Origin: Rhyacophila brunnea
Taxonomy: Eukaryota > Arthropoda > Insecta > Trichoptera > Rhyacophilidae
DNA: 64,000 bases
Direction: 5' to 3'
NCBI GenBank assembly: GCA_022495005.1
Contig: JAGYXB010000962.1
Span: 124,001 to 188,000 of the forward strand
Made by a program: the position numbers and the translations under genes. Positions 21,752-32,744 of the stretch are shown here, in pieces. Numbering within the stretch: position 1 is the stretch's first letter; every line of letters starts with the position of its first letter. The notes beneath the pieces were generated by a model. That model saw only the letters and a program-made list of their open reading frames with translations, was not told where the DNA came from and did not search any database.

Positions 21752-22442
21752 GTTTTGACTATTTTGCGTTTCTACGCAGAGGGAGCGTACCAAAAACGGG
21801 TAGGCCAAGTCTTCTGCGCAATGAGCCAGGCATCAGTAAGCAGATGCATAGGAAACGTGTCCGATGCTATAATAGCAGTGCTTAGTAATACTTACATACA
21901 GTCGCCATACAGCGCTGACAGTCTTTAGTGTTGTGTTGATACCCTCTGATCAATTTATACAATATCACAATGTACATGTCGTGTAACTAGAGTAACTGCG
22001 CATAGACACAACAAGTAAATTACCTACTCAATAAGAATTTAACGGGAATATTATTTTGTATCGGTAAAAATATTTTTTAATTTCAGACTTCAAGAAAGGG
22101 CAGGTTTCCCGAAAATCATTGGGCGCATTAACTGCACCCATGTGCGAATATACCCATCATACTTGGAGACTTTCAAAAATGAGCGCAGAAAATTTTCTGT
22201 AAATGTGAAATTCGTAATAAAATCTATGTTGTTTCTGATACATTCATATTCATTACGTATAATATCATAACATGACATTTATTTTTATGCAGGTATCTGA
22301 CATGGACATTCTGGCAGTGAGTGCCAGATTTCCTTTGAGTGTTTATGACCAATTCATATTTAGTGGATCGTTGGTAAAAACTGAAATGAAACATCTACAG
22401 AACGACAAGAATTGGGAATTTTGTTCTATTAGGGAAGTATGT
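21752..22442 (+). pseudogene. PIF/Harbinger transposase remnant
   Basis: Three blocks remain. The first (21755-21930) reads LTILRFYAEGAYQKRVGQVF and then SQASVSRCIGNVSDAI, the HTH region. The second (22087-22210) begins after TTTAATTTCAG and reads AGFPKIIGRINCTHVRIYPS. Here family members normally have Asp in the DCTHV motif, and this copy has Asn. The third (22302-22380) reads DMDILAVSARFPLSVYDQFI and FSGS, with Tyr where HD is usual. Intron-like sequence with splice-site-like borders separates the blocks. The loss of the first catalytic Asp indicates an inactive copy. Confidence 0.8.
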
Positions 22443-23889
22443 TAAACTTTACTTTACTATGGCAGTACCAGTAACAAATATTTTTGTTTGGTTTATATTC
22501 ATCCGTATTTTGTATAGGTACTTCAAAGGAATCAAAATTTTGCATAGGTATGAATATGATATTTAATGAAACAGTTTTTTAATTATTTAAATCCTGATTT
22601 CTAATATTTTTACAACTTTCAGTCGAAAACATATTCAAATTAACAGACTGTGTATATTGAAATCATTCTAGTGCCACCATAGGCCAGCCAGACTCACTAC
22701 ACGGCTGCCCGCTGTTTGACCAGGGATGTGATTGAGTGTTTTTGGATAATGGACCACACCAGATCGCATAGCTACAGCAACAAGTGCAAGACCAACCGTG
22801 GCTATACATACAGTATACATGTATATATTAAATATAATTTATGTATATTTATTTATGGCTTATACACCGAAACAAAATATGTCACTTAACTGTACTTGAA
22901 TATTTTTGCAGGATCATTCAATAAAAAATACTTGGTTTAGGTTAAGAAAGTTTTAATAATCATTTTTGCACAGAATACAAGAAAAATATTTATATAATTA
23001 TTAGAATTACAATGAGCTTTAAAAGTAACACGATATTGTAATAAAATGGACAAACATGAAAAAAAATAACAATAAATTGTATATAGATAGGTAGACAGGG
23101 TTCAGATGATTCTGGCAGTGTAGGCGACTCATTTAGGTGTCAGTATTGTTACTTTCAAATGACAATAACACCGTTCCAATGTGATTCGGTCGTGCCAGAA
23201 GAATCTGTCCTTCCTCTATTTAGTAACCGGGCGTTTTACAACTTTAAATGAAAATTAAGTGGGTATAGGGTAACTGCATTAGTCCCCGGACAGCTTCAGT
23301 ATACGGACAGTTTTGTACAAATATAACGAAAATAAGCAAAGTATGAGAGTTTCATATGAAGGATGACTCACATATAGTGCCTGTATTGTTCCTTGACCAA
23401 TAAAATTATATTTGTCACGCACAAAGGAATTCATTCTATAGTATTACATTAGTAGTGGTGCACATGCTGACTCAACAAAAAAAATATTCGATTTCTTAAA
23501 AAATAATTAGTGAACGAAGGATACAAAAAGTACGTTAAAACTATGATTATTTCATTTATTCGCTTCAAAGATGTTTCATATTATTCAGTAATATGTTCTT
23601 GTATGTTATTCAATGATAAAAATAATGTATTTTGTTAAATTTAGTTAAATATTTGGTGTCCGGCAACTAAAGTGCAAAATTTTATCTTTTTTTAGTTGTC
23701 GGACGCAGTGTCCGGGCACTGAATTTATAAGAGACATTGAGTATTTGTGTGTGTACAGTATCACATCGAGGCTTGCTTGGTTTTATACAAGTTAGAAAAG
23801 GACAAACATAGAATTGTAAATATTTTTAGTTTTCGGACACGATTTTATAATTTTGATCCTGCTGTCCGGCGACTAAAATTCAATATTGA

Positions 23890-24418
23890 ATGACCGGACA
23901 AAGCTATTTTCTAATTAATTATTATGTATTTACACAATTATCTCCAATAGCTGGTACGAGTACGTCAAATGCAAGCACCAGTTCATCAAGTGTGAGCAAT
24001 TTAACATTAAAATCTCATCTTTTTTACCCCAAACCTACTCAATTTGGGAGTAAAAATAGAATAATAAGACACTGTCAAAGCACCAAGCGCCATTTCTTCG
24101 GAAGCGTGGAGGAAGATCATAGAAGAAAAAGTGAAGGATGACAAAAGTACAGCAATTCATAAAAGATGAAAGGTCTTCCTTAGAAAAGAGAAGACAAATA
24201 AAAAAATAAAAAAAAGGAAAGCAAAAAAGGCGATTTGCCAAAATTGTTCTGATGGATTAGAAAGTGATGTTGAGGATGGTTTATTAAAGAACATTGGCTG
24301 TGATGGATGTGTTCGTTGGTTTCACCTTAAATGCAGGACAATGTCTATATTATCTTATAGTGAAGCATCACTAAAAGATTTTGTATGTAATTTTTGTTTA
24401 AACTTAGACCTAAATTAA
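23890..24418 (+). pseudogene. C-terminal remnant of a pogo-like transposase with PHD-like finger
   Basis: A Ser/Thr-rich stretch (AGTSTSNASTSSSSVSNLTL) is followed by Lys-rich sequence in broken frames. Then 24233-24418 reads ICQNCSDG, GCDGCVRWFHLKC and DFVCNFC and ends in a stop. The C-x2-C, C-x2-C, H-x2-C, C-x2-C pattern fits a PHD finger, as is often found at the C-terminus of insect pogo/CENP-B-type transposases (from memory of the family). The catalytic DDE core was not found. Confidence 0.65.
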
Positions 24419-24490
24419 TATGTTTATCACCCGTATAATCACTCAGACACCCGTATTATGTTGAACCCCGGTTCCGGGTTTGTAGGTGTT

Positions 24491-24638
24491 TAGACATTAA
24501 GTCACATATCCAGGCTATTGGGTTGGGGGTATAGCACTGAAGCATTTTTTTCTCTGTAACATTAGACATTAAGTCACATATCCAGGCTATTTATTGGGTT
24601 GGGGGTATAGCACTGAAGCATTTTTTTCTCTGTAAAAC
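24491..24638. repeat. Tandem duplication, about 74 bp x 2
   Basis: TAGACATTAAGTCACATATC, then CAGGCTATT, GGGTTGGGGGTATAGCACTG and AAGCATTTTTTTCTCTGTAA occur twice in direct succession (24491-24562 and 24563-24638). The second unit has an extra TATT. Confidence 0.9.
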
Positions 24639-26479
24639 TACTGAAGAGTGCTTGATTCAAGCATGGATTTTTTACACTTAGTTCTCTTTTATATTTATGA
24701 TTGAAAATAGCACTTGAAAACATTTATTTTTTGTCAGAGAAGGGATTAGGATTAGTATTGAAATTTATTTTAGTGTGTTTGGAAATATAATTATGGTGAC
24801 TGAAGTGTTGAACCTTTTTAAAATTATCAATGGCAATAATTTAGTTGCCAGCAGTTCTCAAGTATGTTTTTTTTGTAAGCCTGCTTTGCATATTATAGAA
24901 CACAAACAAAAGTTACACAGTTTGAGATTTTTTGGATGTAATAAAAATTAACGTCAAAATTTGGTCAACTCACTTGAGATGTTTATTAGTTTTACCATTT
25001 GATTTATGAAGTTCAGTTTTTTATTTCATTTTGCTTTGCTCAATTTGCACTCAAAATTACTTCGACAGAACTATATGAAAGAAACACATTGAATAAATAA
25101 AAATATGTTTTTTTTTCAAGTTAGCAGTTGCTTGAGTGCTCATTGTGAACTATTTCTGCTTTTATTGCATCACTGTATTAACTAAAATTGTTTAAACGTG
25201 AAAAAATATTTTTTTAACACCAATACTTGTCTTATTTTCTATACGAAATAATCTGTCCGACCACTAAAAATAGTACGTCCGGAAACTAAGATTGTGTGTC
25301 CGGAGACTAAAAAAACTAACCATTTTTCTTAAAATGAGAAATATGATAGTAATTTACCTAAATATAGATTTTTAAAATATTTATAAACCAAAAGAATATA
25401 TATGTCAACATTTATAAATCATAACATATTCTGTTTTCTTCTAAAAATGGAAAAGATAATCGAAAATAAGGTGAGAAAATAGTTAACTGTCCGGATACCA
25501 GTGCATTTACCCTATAGATAGTTTATTTTTTCTAGTATAATATTATTTAATTAGGTGACTTTTTATTTCTTTATTACTTGAAATGGTGTTTACATGGTAG
25601 ATGGGTTATAATGGTTTTGAAATATAGTTATTTTGTTAATTCTACTTTAACTGAGTCATTTACCTTGACAGCTGTTTCGGCACATAAACTCATTTTCGGA
25701 ACATTCAACAATAATTTGTGATTATAAAAGAGCTACAGGTCACGTAGCAAATTAAATACGCTTAGTTAAATAATAAATACGTACCAAATATTTTACAAAA
25801 TACACCACATACATCCATCGAATATGGTATCTAAAATACAGATTCAAGTATCAAATAATTCTTGGATAAATAGATGTTTATGTAAGTATATGTTTTTTTA
25901 AATACTTACATGATACTGTGTTGTATAGCATTTAAATTTATATTTTTGATTTTGATTTACATACTTAAATGTACCTACATAAATTTGTAATGTACAGTAG
26001 GTACTTAATTACATTTTTAACATTAAGAAATTACCATTATTCGATTCTATCCACCCGCCATGTCTATAATCACCCCAACGCTGGATAGAAAGAGACATCA
26101 CACAAAATTGGCTGTTTGATAATAAATGGTAGTTGAAAAATATTTTAGAGTATGATTATGTCCATAGAAACAGGTTTTAAGTCATTCATGTTTGTCCGAA
26201 TAATGTGTAGCAGAAAAATAGAAATTTTAAAAAGGGTCTATTCAGTATTCACCCCATTCTACGGCAAACATTTTTCTTAATAAAAATAGGTACATCAATA
26301 GAGGAATCATAAAATGGACCTTGGCCCTCGCCCACGCCTTATTCATCCTTGTATATTATATTATCACACTTAATGTTTTGGAAAATTCATTAACATTGTG
26401 CACAATTGCCACTTTTGTTGATTGACACTTCACTTAGTTGATCTCTTTGTTCACATGAAGTACAATAAAAGTATGTAGC
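24639..26479. other. Non-coding remainder of the pogo-like and Harbinger elements
   Basis: Up to 25516 this is the right part of the pogo-like element. Beyond it is Harbinger interior or older host sequence. No exon is recognised. Confidence 0.35.
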
Positions 26480-26572
26480 AGCGAAGAACTAGAGACCGAA
26501 AATAGTGGAAGGAGCTAGAAGAGGCTTTCATCTAGCAGTGGAATGACCCCGACTGATGTTGATGATGAAATA
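26480..26572 (+). pseudogene. 3' tail of an RTE-like retrotransposon
   Basis: GAACTAGAGACCGAAAATAG, then GAGCTAGAAGAGGCTTTCAT, CAGCAGTGGAATGACCCC and a GATGTTGATGATGA tail match the 3' end of the element at 48300-49515. Only the last 90 or so bases are present. Confidence 0.55.
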
Positions 26573-27800
26573 TTATTTTATTCCTGTTAATGCCGGGGGT
26601 TTCATTTTTAATTTCTTCTGGTGCTTTGTACCTACGTTGAAAGGTTGAAAATCTTTGCTAAAATTAAATTCATCACAAAGCATTAGTATATCTCCAACAT
26701 CATTCAGGTAGGTATCCATGATGGTAATATAATATTATGTACTTAGAGGAGGTACCTGACCTTTATATTTACATGCACATAAAATTATTAATCTTATTGC
26801 CTAATGCAGACCAAGATATACCTACCTACGTAATATTACATGAACAGAAGTTTAAGAACATCTCAATTAAGTTTAAAATGTTTGTAGGTATACAAATTAA
26901 TGTGAAACAGAAAACATTGGTTATGTTAGGTAGGTACATGGAACATGTAGATATTATCTTGGTTCGGGGTCGGCACTGGGCAAAACCAGTTTATTAGCTC
27001 AATATACCTATACATAATGAAGGAAATATATAGTAGGTATATATGTACATAATATCGTTTTTGTGATTGAGGTCTCTTGAGATCAAAAAACAAACACAAC
27101 CTAGGTATGTCCTACTGTAAATAACCCGATAGTAAGTAGTATGTAAGGTTTTTGGTCTAAAACCTTACAAAATACCACAATGACGACATGGAGTACCTAC
27201 TTATCTACCTATATGTATATTATATCTTTAGCTACAATAGAAATGCTATGCTGCATAATGTTAGATGCAAAAAAATAATCTTAAAGACTACCTAAGTATC
27301 TAACCTAAAAAAATATTATCAAGATATTATCGACGAATATAAAATGGGTATTTACGTGACCGATACCGAATATGATTGAAGTAGGTATTGTAAATGATAC
27401 CTAATTATAACATTATTGATATGACTGCTCGAAAGTCGAAACCAAAACGTCAAACGATCGCCATAAGTTACAACTGTCAGTGCACTAACAATCAAAGTTA
27501 TAAAGTTTCTGTTATTAAAGGCTGTGCATGACGCAAATTAATAATATGTATTTTTTAAATATCGGGACCTTAGATTAAAGTTATTTATTTATAATAGCGT
27601 ATTCATCCTGTCAAAAAACTTTACATACTTTGGTTAGACAAAGATACCTACATAATATTATATGACGACCTTCATACCATTTTTAACAATTTCCCTGCCA
27701 ATTTCATCCCATATCTTATCTTTCTTTCTTATGTTTTGTAGTCACTGTAAGTATCTTATCTATGACTAGATCACTGTCAGAGAAATCATAAAGGATTGGA
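26573..27800. other. AT-rich interior of the Harbinger element
   Basis: It is rich in TAGGTA/TACCTA. Open frames such as the one at 26737 show no domain. Confidence 0.35.
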
Positions 27801-28881
27801 TATTTCCGGACCAACTCGATCAGCTGCTCAATATCTTCGCCATTTTGATTTTACTAATTCGCTTGGCGAAATCTGTCCGCCGCGAATAAATTCGCTGTCG
27901 ACAGAGTTCCCGAAAATCGCAGCGAATATTCGCTGCAAATTCGCACTCAAGACGCAAGGCGGTCGCGCAAGCGTGCTCTGTCCCGTAAGCCAATACGAGC
28001 TTGATTGGCGAATAATTCGCTGCGAATATTCGCCGCGAATATTCGCTTTGGTGTGTGGAGACCTTTAGTGGTCCTTGGATTGATTTACTCAAATAGACAA
28101 GTTTAACAACACAATTATTGTTCCTAAACAAATTTGCCTCAAATTTCAACATTATGAATAATTTGACCCTTTTATTTCATTTTTTACGAGATAGTCATTG
28201 CGCTTCACAATAGTATAGAAGCGAGGGATTATAAAATTAGTCTCCATATTTGCAAAAAGGTTTGCAAACAACCTTTTATAGGACTGTTTTTTTGTGTAGT
28301 TTATAACTAGCGGCCGTTTTATGAACTATGCATTTGCAAACTGCAAACCTGTGGTTACATTAATTGTGTTAAACTTTTCGCGCCTCTCTTTGCAACACTC
28401 CGCTCCACCCAGTTTGGAAATCGCTGTGTTGAGTAATTAACGTCACCTTTTTTAGACATGGGGATTATTTATTTTTTTTGCTTCTCACGGATTATTTTGA
28501 CGTTGTTTTTCTTCTATTCGCAACTTTTTTTCTGATTTCTCAAAATTATAGTATTTTGGGCGTACTATACCTGTTTTATATCGTACATAGTACGCAGACA
28601 AAATTTATAGTACAAATACTATAATTATAGTACGGTTGGCAACACTGATTACATCTCAATTTTTGACAGGTGCTGTGTTGCCATGTCGTAGGTAAATGGC
28701 TGTAGATAATAAATACAACATGGCCATGTAAGAAAAAAAATATTTTTGCCGTTGTCCATCAACTAAACTATTATTAAAAATTGCAATATAAATAATAATT
28801 AAGTGTTAAACAGGTAAAATTTTTAATTTTTTTAATCATTTTACTTTAATATTTACAACAAACTTTCTTTTCTACTTTATT

Positions 28882-30167
28882 AGCGGCCTTTACACACACA
28901 TTCTTTACCGCATGCTCAGGAGGTTACGCGCCGGAACCCGATATTGAGCGCGTAATATCACACGTGTCAGATGTCTGCTGCTACAATTTACATGTCAACT
29001 ATATCCTGCTTAATAGCACAACGTTTTGCGCATGTTTTGAGGAGCGCGCGCCGGGATTGAGTGTAAAGGCATATCGCGCGTTCGTTACGGCGTGATCGTG
29101 GAAGTCGTTGGAGCGTACAACAATTCAACGGTTTTAGTAAGAGAGTGTGTGAGTGTGTTATTTTGACACACTACATTTTGACATTTAGCTCAAACACAGT
29201 TTCGTAAATAAACCATTCTTGGGATAAAACAATTCAATCAAATCTTTCCGCACACAACATACCCAAAATATAACGTGTGAACAAGTTTAGCTTTATTTTT
29301 ATACAAGAAGGCATCTGTAAACACTAAATGTGTACATTATAAATGGATATAGGTATAAAGAAGAAATATTAAAGGTACTAGCTGAGCTTATGCAGGCGCA
29401 AGTATAAGTTTAAGTCAAAACAAAAAACGAAAACACTGTAGACGGTGTTTTGATCACCTACCCTGAATTCGTGAATTACGTGAAAATTATCCCGATGATT
29501 TTAAAAATTATTTAAGAATTAACAGTAGTTCATCATTTGATTACAGATTCATCCTCAATATCACCGATATCCTAATCCATATTTGACATGTTTGCCGTTG
29601 GAAGCTTTTGGTCCTTCGTGAAGAGCAGCAGATCGTAATACCGCAATGATGGCTCATATACCTACTTCATCTCTTCCGCCACCGCTACGTCGACTTTCCT
29701 CTACTTTTTTAACTCTTTCCGAAAAGAACCCATAAGGCTTTGAATTTTTTTTACTACAAAGTCTCTATTATCCTCGGGAAATCCTCTCAATTTGAAGAAA
29801 TTAATTATTTTTGCATACGCCACATCGCGTAAATTTCTATTTTCATATGCCGGCGATTTGATTTTCCACAAACATAGGAATATTTTATACATGTCCATAA
29901 GGTCCGTAATAAATTGACGAGAGAAATTGCGAACGTCCATTTGTGACGAACGTAGTAAAACAATTTGACGTACGGCACACGTGAAAGATTAAACGTGGTA
30001 AAATGTGTTAAAAAAACGACTTGACGTACGGTACGCGTGAAAGATTGGACGCGACTAACCCCCTCTTTCCGCTGTTCGCCACGCGACTTTAGACACACGA
30101 TCATTCCCGTGCGATATCGCGCACACGAGGCTTTCACGCAGACAAGATTGTGTGTGTTCAGGCCACT
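28882..30167. mobile_element. TIR element carrying a decayed MADF gene (Harbinger-like)
   Basis: The left end GGCCTTTACACACACATTCTT and the right-end inverse GGCCTGAACACACACAATCTT match at about 18 of 21 positions. The 3-bp borders look like ATT. The element carries a MADF-domain ORF on the - strand, a protein type that accompanies some PIF/Harbinger transposons. No transposase was seen, so it is non-autonomous. Confidence 0.55.
29560..29940 (-). pseudogene. MADF-domain protein, frameshifted
   Basis: From the ATG at 29940 the - strand reads MDVRNFSRQFITDLMDMYK, then CLWKIKSPAYENRNLRDVAY and VVKKIQSLMGSFRKELKK, a clear MADF DNA-binding domain. The frame stops at 29701. The family's usual continuation is still legible in the other frames (VEESRRSGGGRDEV, then YEPSLRYYDLLLFTKDQK), which shows at least two frameshifts. 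It was probably the accessory protein of the surrounding TIR element and is now dead. Confidence 0.75.
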
Positions 30168-31139
30168 ATTGGTTAATATTTTGTGATTCCCAAATCATTT
30201 TTATATTTTGTATTATTTATTATGTACCTATTGGTGAGATTACACACAATGACGATCCGTCACATAAATGCCGAAAAACCCGTTTTTTATGTTGTCGTCC
30301 TATCACAGAATGTAAATAAGATGTCTATAGAAATCTACATTGGTTCGTTCCATTGAAACCGAAACAAACAAACCAAACGGACGGTTGGATCCGTTGTATG
30401 TCGTACCATTTGACAGAATTTTCAGGGGAACGCGATTTTTGACGACTTATAGTGTTGCCAGTACTTAAATTAATTCAATTACTTATTTTTCTCTAGACAG
30501 CAACACATTTATTGAAATTTCAACTTGTTATGAAATTCTAACCTCCTATAGCTCGTCGTCTATAATAAATCAAATTTAACTTTCGTATTCATTTATTTTA
30601 AACGTACTAAATACAAATAATGCTTCATGAATAGCTACCTAGCCATTTAGTTAATTTATAAGATTTATAGGTATCACAAAGATTTTCATAATCGCCCACT
30701 TGTTTGATTGTTTTCATGTCGACAATATGATAGTGTAACTTAGACTTAGAGACAATCGAACATAAATTATTGATAAAATTCGTTAGATAATATAAAACCT
30801 GATCATTCCGGGTTGATTCAACACAGTTTGTAGTTTAGAATCTCCATTACAAAATATAAATAAATAATTGTTGGTCTGACATGATAATATAATATGTATG
30901 TAATGATATAAAATCTAACTCTGCATAGAAAATATGGCTGGAATTTTGAGATAATAAGACTAAAAGCGGTTTCTTGTTCGCGTATAGTTACTTATGAATA
31001 ATAGGTAGTGATTATTAAGCTATAATATACATAGGTAATTCAAGTTGAACTCCTATGGTGTAAATGTCTAAAATATTAATATGAACATCTCACGATTTAC
31101 AAATGCCGAATAATGCTTATCTTCTGAATTAAAAAAAAA
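30168..31139. other. Intergenic AT-rich DNA
   Basis: No gene or bounded repeat could be supported. Confidence 0.4.
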
Positions 31140-31440
31140 ATTCTTAATCTAAACCATTTCTGACGGTCCGAGAACGGTTTGATTTCAGTGGAACAGTCAA
31201 CAAAACGTCAAAATCTCAAACTGTTTCCGGTTGAGTGTACGGCCTCAGTGGGCGTTGCGTGCAGCGCAGCGTGCGAAGTTCTCTGATCTGGCCTTGGTGC
31301 AGCGTTTGGAGCGTTTAGCCAGAGTGAAAATTTTAATAACCGTCTCTCTCGCGCATGGAAGTGTATTGAATGTGTTTTTGGGAGTTTATAATAATAGAAA
31401 CGAACGTGGAACATGCTTGTCTAATGGACTAGCTACATGA
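31140..31440. other. Local GC-rich patch, possible promoter region
   Basis: This stretch is GC- and CpG-richer than its surroundings (GGGCGTTGCGTGCAGCGCAG near 31249). Open frames occur on both strands here but match nothing I know. It could be part of a promoter upstream of CTCF, or an old repeat. Confidence 0.25.
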
Positions 31441-31605
31441 TAGCTACGTAATTTTGATCATCATCCACAGTAGATTTCTTAGATTTCATACGCATATTTC
31501 TACGCATACAATTTCTGCGTTTATTGTATATGGTCGAAATTGATTGGTTGAATCCAGTTTCAATGAAACGAACCTTTCAATGTCAGTTTTTCGGCTACAA
31601 GTACA

Positions 31606-31779
31606 GACCCACAAACTTAAGTATATAAAGAATGGAAAGTTGAAAACTACCCAATCAAGATTCAAGACTCGCAACTGGACAGAATCCGTCATTCGAATGA
31701 CCTTTTCATAATGGCGTCCATATGGTAGTTCGTATTCCATTTTCGACCGTTCTTTAAGAATTTTAAGATAAGTTTGTAG
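31606..31779 (-). mobile_element. Short MITE, inverted copy of 18930-19084
   Basis: It begins ACCCACAAACTTAAG and ends ATAAGTTTGTAG. It contains GAAAACTACCCAATCAAGA, a CAACTGGACAGAATC block, GGCGTCCATATGGTAGTTCG and CCATTTTCGACCG, the reverse complement of the other copy. Confidence 0.6.
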
Positions 31780-31959
31780 CATAGACAACTTGTGAGAACA
31801 CATCGATAATTATGTACATTCGAAACTAATTTTATCGAAAAATCGCCAGGAGCTAGTTTAGCGACTCAGCGCCTCAATTAATAATTTATGTGACACTCGT
31901 TCCTTGTCTGTGACGTCTGTCAAACGTGTTGTCATAATTTATTACCTATTGTTTATGGG

Positions 31960-32146
31960 ACATATATCGCGCGGAAAGTGTTTTTTCTGTCTATTTCGAA
32001 CGTCATCTTGACACTAGGGTGCAAAAAATATAAATTGAAGTGTCATGGCCGCCGTCGTGGCGCTGCGATATATTATGAAAGGATTGTCAGTATTGTAGTT
32101 CTCGAAACGGCCACGCTTCACGTTAAACTTGCCGCAGTAGAAACAG
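31960..32146 (+). promoter_or_regulatory. CTCF: Candidate CTCF promoter / non-coding first exon
   Basis: A CG-containing segment ends in a strong splice donor, AAACAG|GTAGGT, at 32146. The next good acceptor followed by coding sequence is at 39644, where CTCF coding starts 23 bases into the exon, so an upstream non-coding exon is required. This segment is the best candidate I can see. It contains a short upstream frame, ATG at 32045 to TAG at 32098 (17 codons, MAAVVALRYIMKGLSVL). The start of the exon is not determined and no transcript evidence is available. Confidence 0.35.
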
Positions 32147-32551
32147 GTAGGTACACGAAATAATACAAATTTTAAGTACCTATATAAACAGTAATGAAAT
32201 GGATACAACTGTGAAAAGAGTTCACAAAATCGTGGTTGAATGGACGGATGAAACTGTTATTAATTTAATTACTTAATTGATATCTTGGAAACTAATCCAC
32301 TATTGTAGGATTGCACACAATCTGGCTATAAAAACTATGTACCTATTGTACCTAGTTGGTTTAATTTTTCTCCACTCTATAATACAAAAACATTTTTAAG
32401 TATCTACTGCGTTATGTTACGTTACATCTGATTTATGAAAATGACCAATTTTATTAATTTAAAATGATTGAATTTTATTCATTTCAAATATTTAGCCGTG
32501 GTTGTCTATGGTCAAAAGTGGAGATTGCTAGTTTTCTTAACAGAGAACCCA
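32147..32551. other. Possible CTCF intron 1, AT-rich
   Basis: No feature is supported before the hAT element. Confidence 0.3.
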
Positions 32552-32744
32552 ACATAGACCAGTGGTCGCTAAGCCGCAGCTCGCGAGCCGCATGTGGCTC
32601 TTTGGCCCCTTGAGTATGGCTCTACCGCAAATGACCACGTAAGGACTAAAACAGTGAAAGATAGAACAGTCAAAATGTCTTCGAATATAACCAACCAGTA
32701 AGTCGAAGATCTTAAATTAGTTTCAACTTCAGCAGTCAATAGCA

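Larger units (their letters stand above)
23264..25516 (+). mobile_element. pogo/Tc1-type DNA transposon nested in Harbinger
   Basis: The ends TATAGGGTAACTGCATTAG and the inverse of TATAGGGTAAATGCACTGG form about 30-bp inverted repeats, with TA at the borders. Subterminal copies of GTCCGG(n)RACTAAA occur on both sides (for example 23660, 23865, 25254, 25280 and 25300) and are probably transposase-binding repeats. A PHD-finger-like coding remnant survives in the middle. Confidence 0.75.
21121..28068. mobile_element. PIF/Harbinger transposon, decayed, about 6.9 kb, with nested insertions
   Basis: The left end CTAAAGCCTCCCCA..CCAAAGCG and the right end CGCTTTGG..GGAGACCTTTAG are inverted repeats of about 31 bp. 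They are followed by arrays of GCGAATATTCGC. The insertion point corresponds to the intact sequence GGACCACTAATGCATTC in copy 1 (about 881-897), giving an empty-site comparison. Transposase remnants lie at 21752-22442. A pogo-like element (23264-25516) accounts for 2.25 kb of the length, and a non-LTR tail lies at 26480-26572. Confidence 0.85.
20532..28647. mobile_element. hAT TACTATAATT family, copy 2, containing nested Harbinger
   Basis: The outer ends CAGTGTTGCC (20532) and GGCAACACTG (28647) match copy 1 (272-1682), in the opposite orientation. The flanking octamers TTTACATC and ATTACATC match at 7 of 8 positions. Removing the Harbinger insert leaves about 1.2 kb aligned with copy 1. 28069-28647 is the reverse complement of about 272-890, and 20532-21120 matches about 890-1682. 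Confidence 0.85.

Noticed and set aside
31231..31440. Small protein on + (and an opposite frame on -) in the GC-rich patch
   Set aside because: Open frames on both strands of a GC-rich patch are expected by chance. There is no recognisable domain or conservation evidence.
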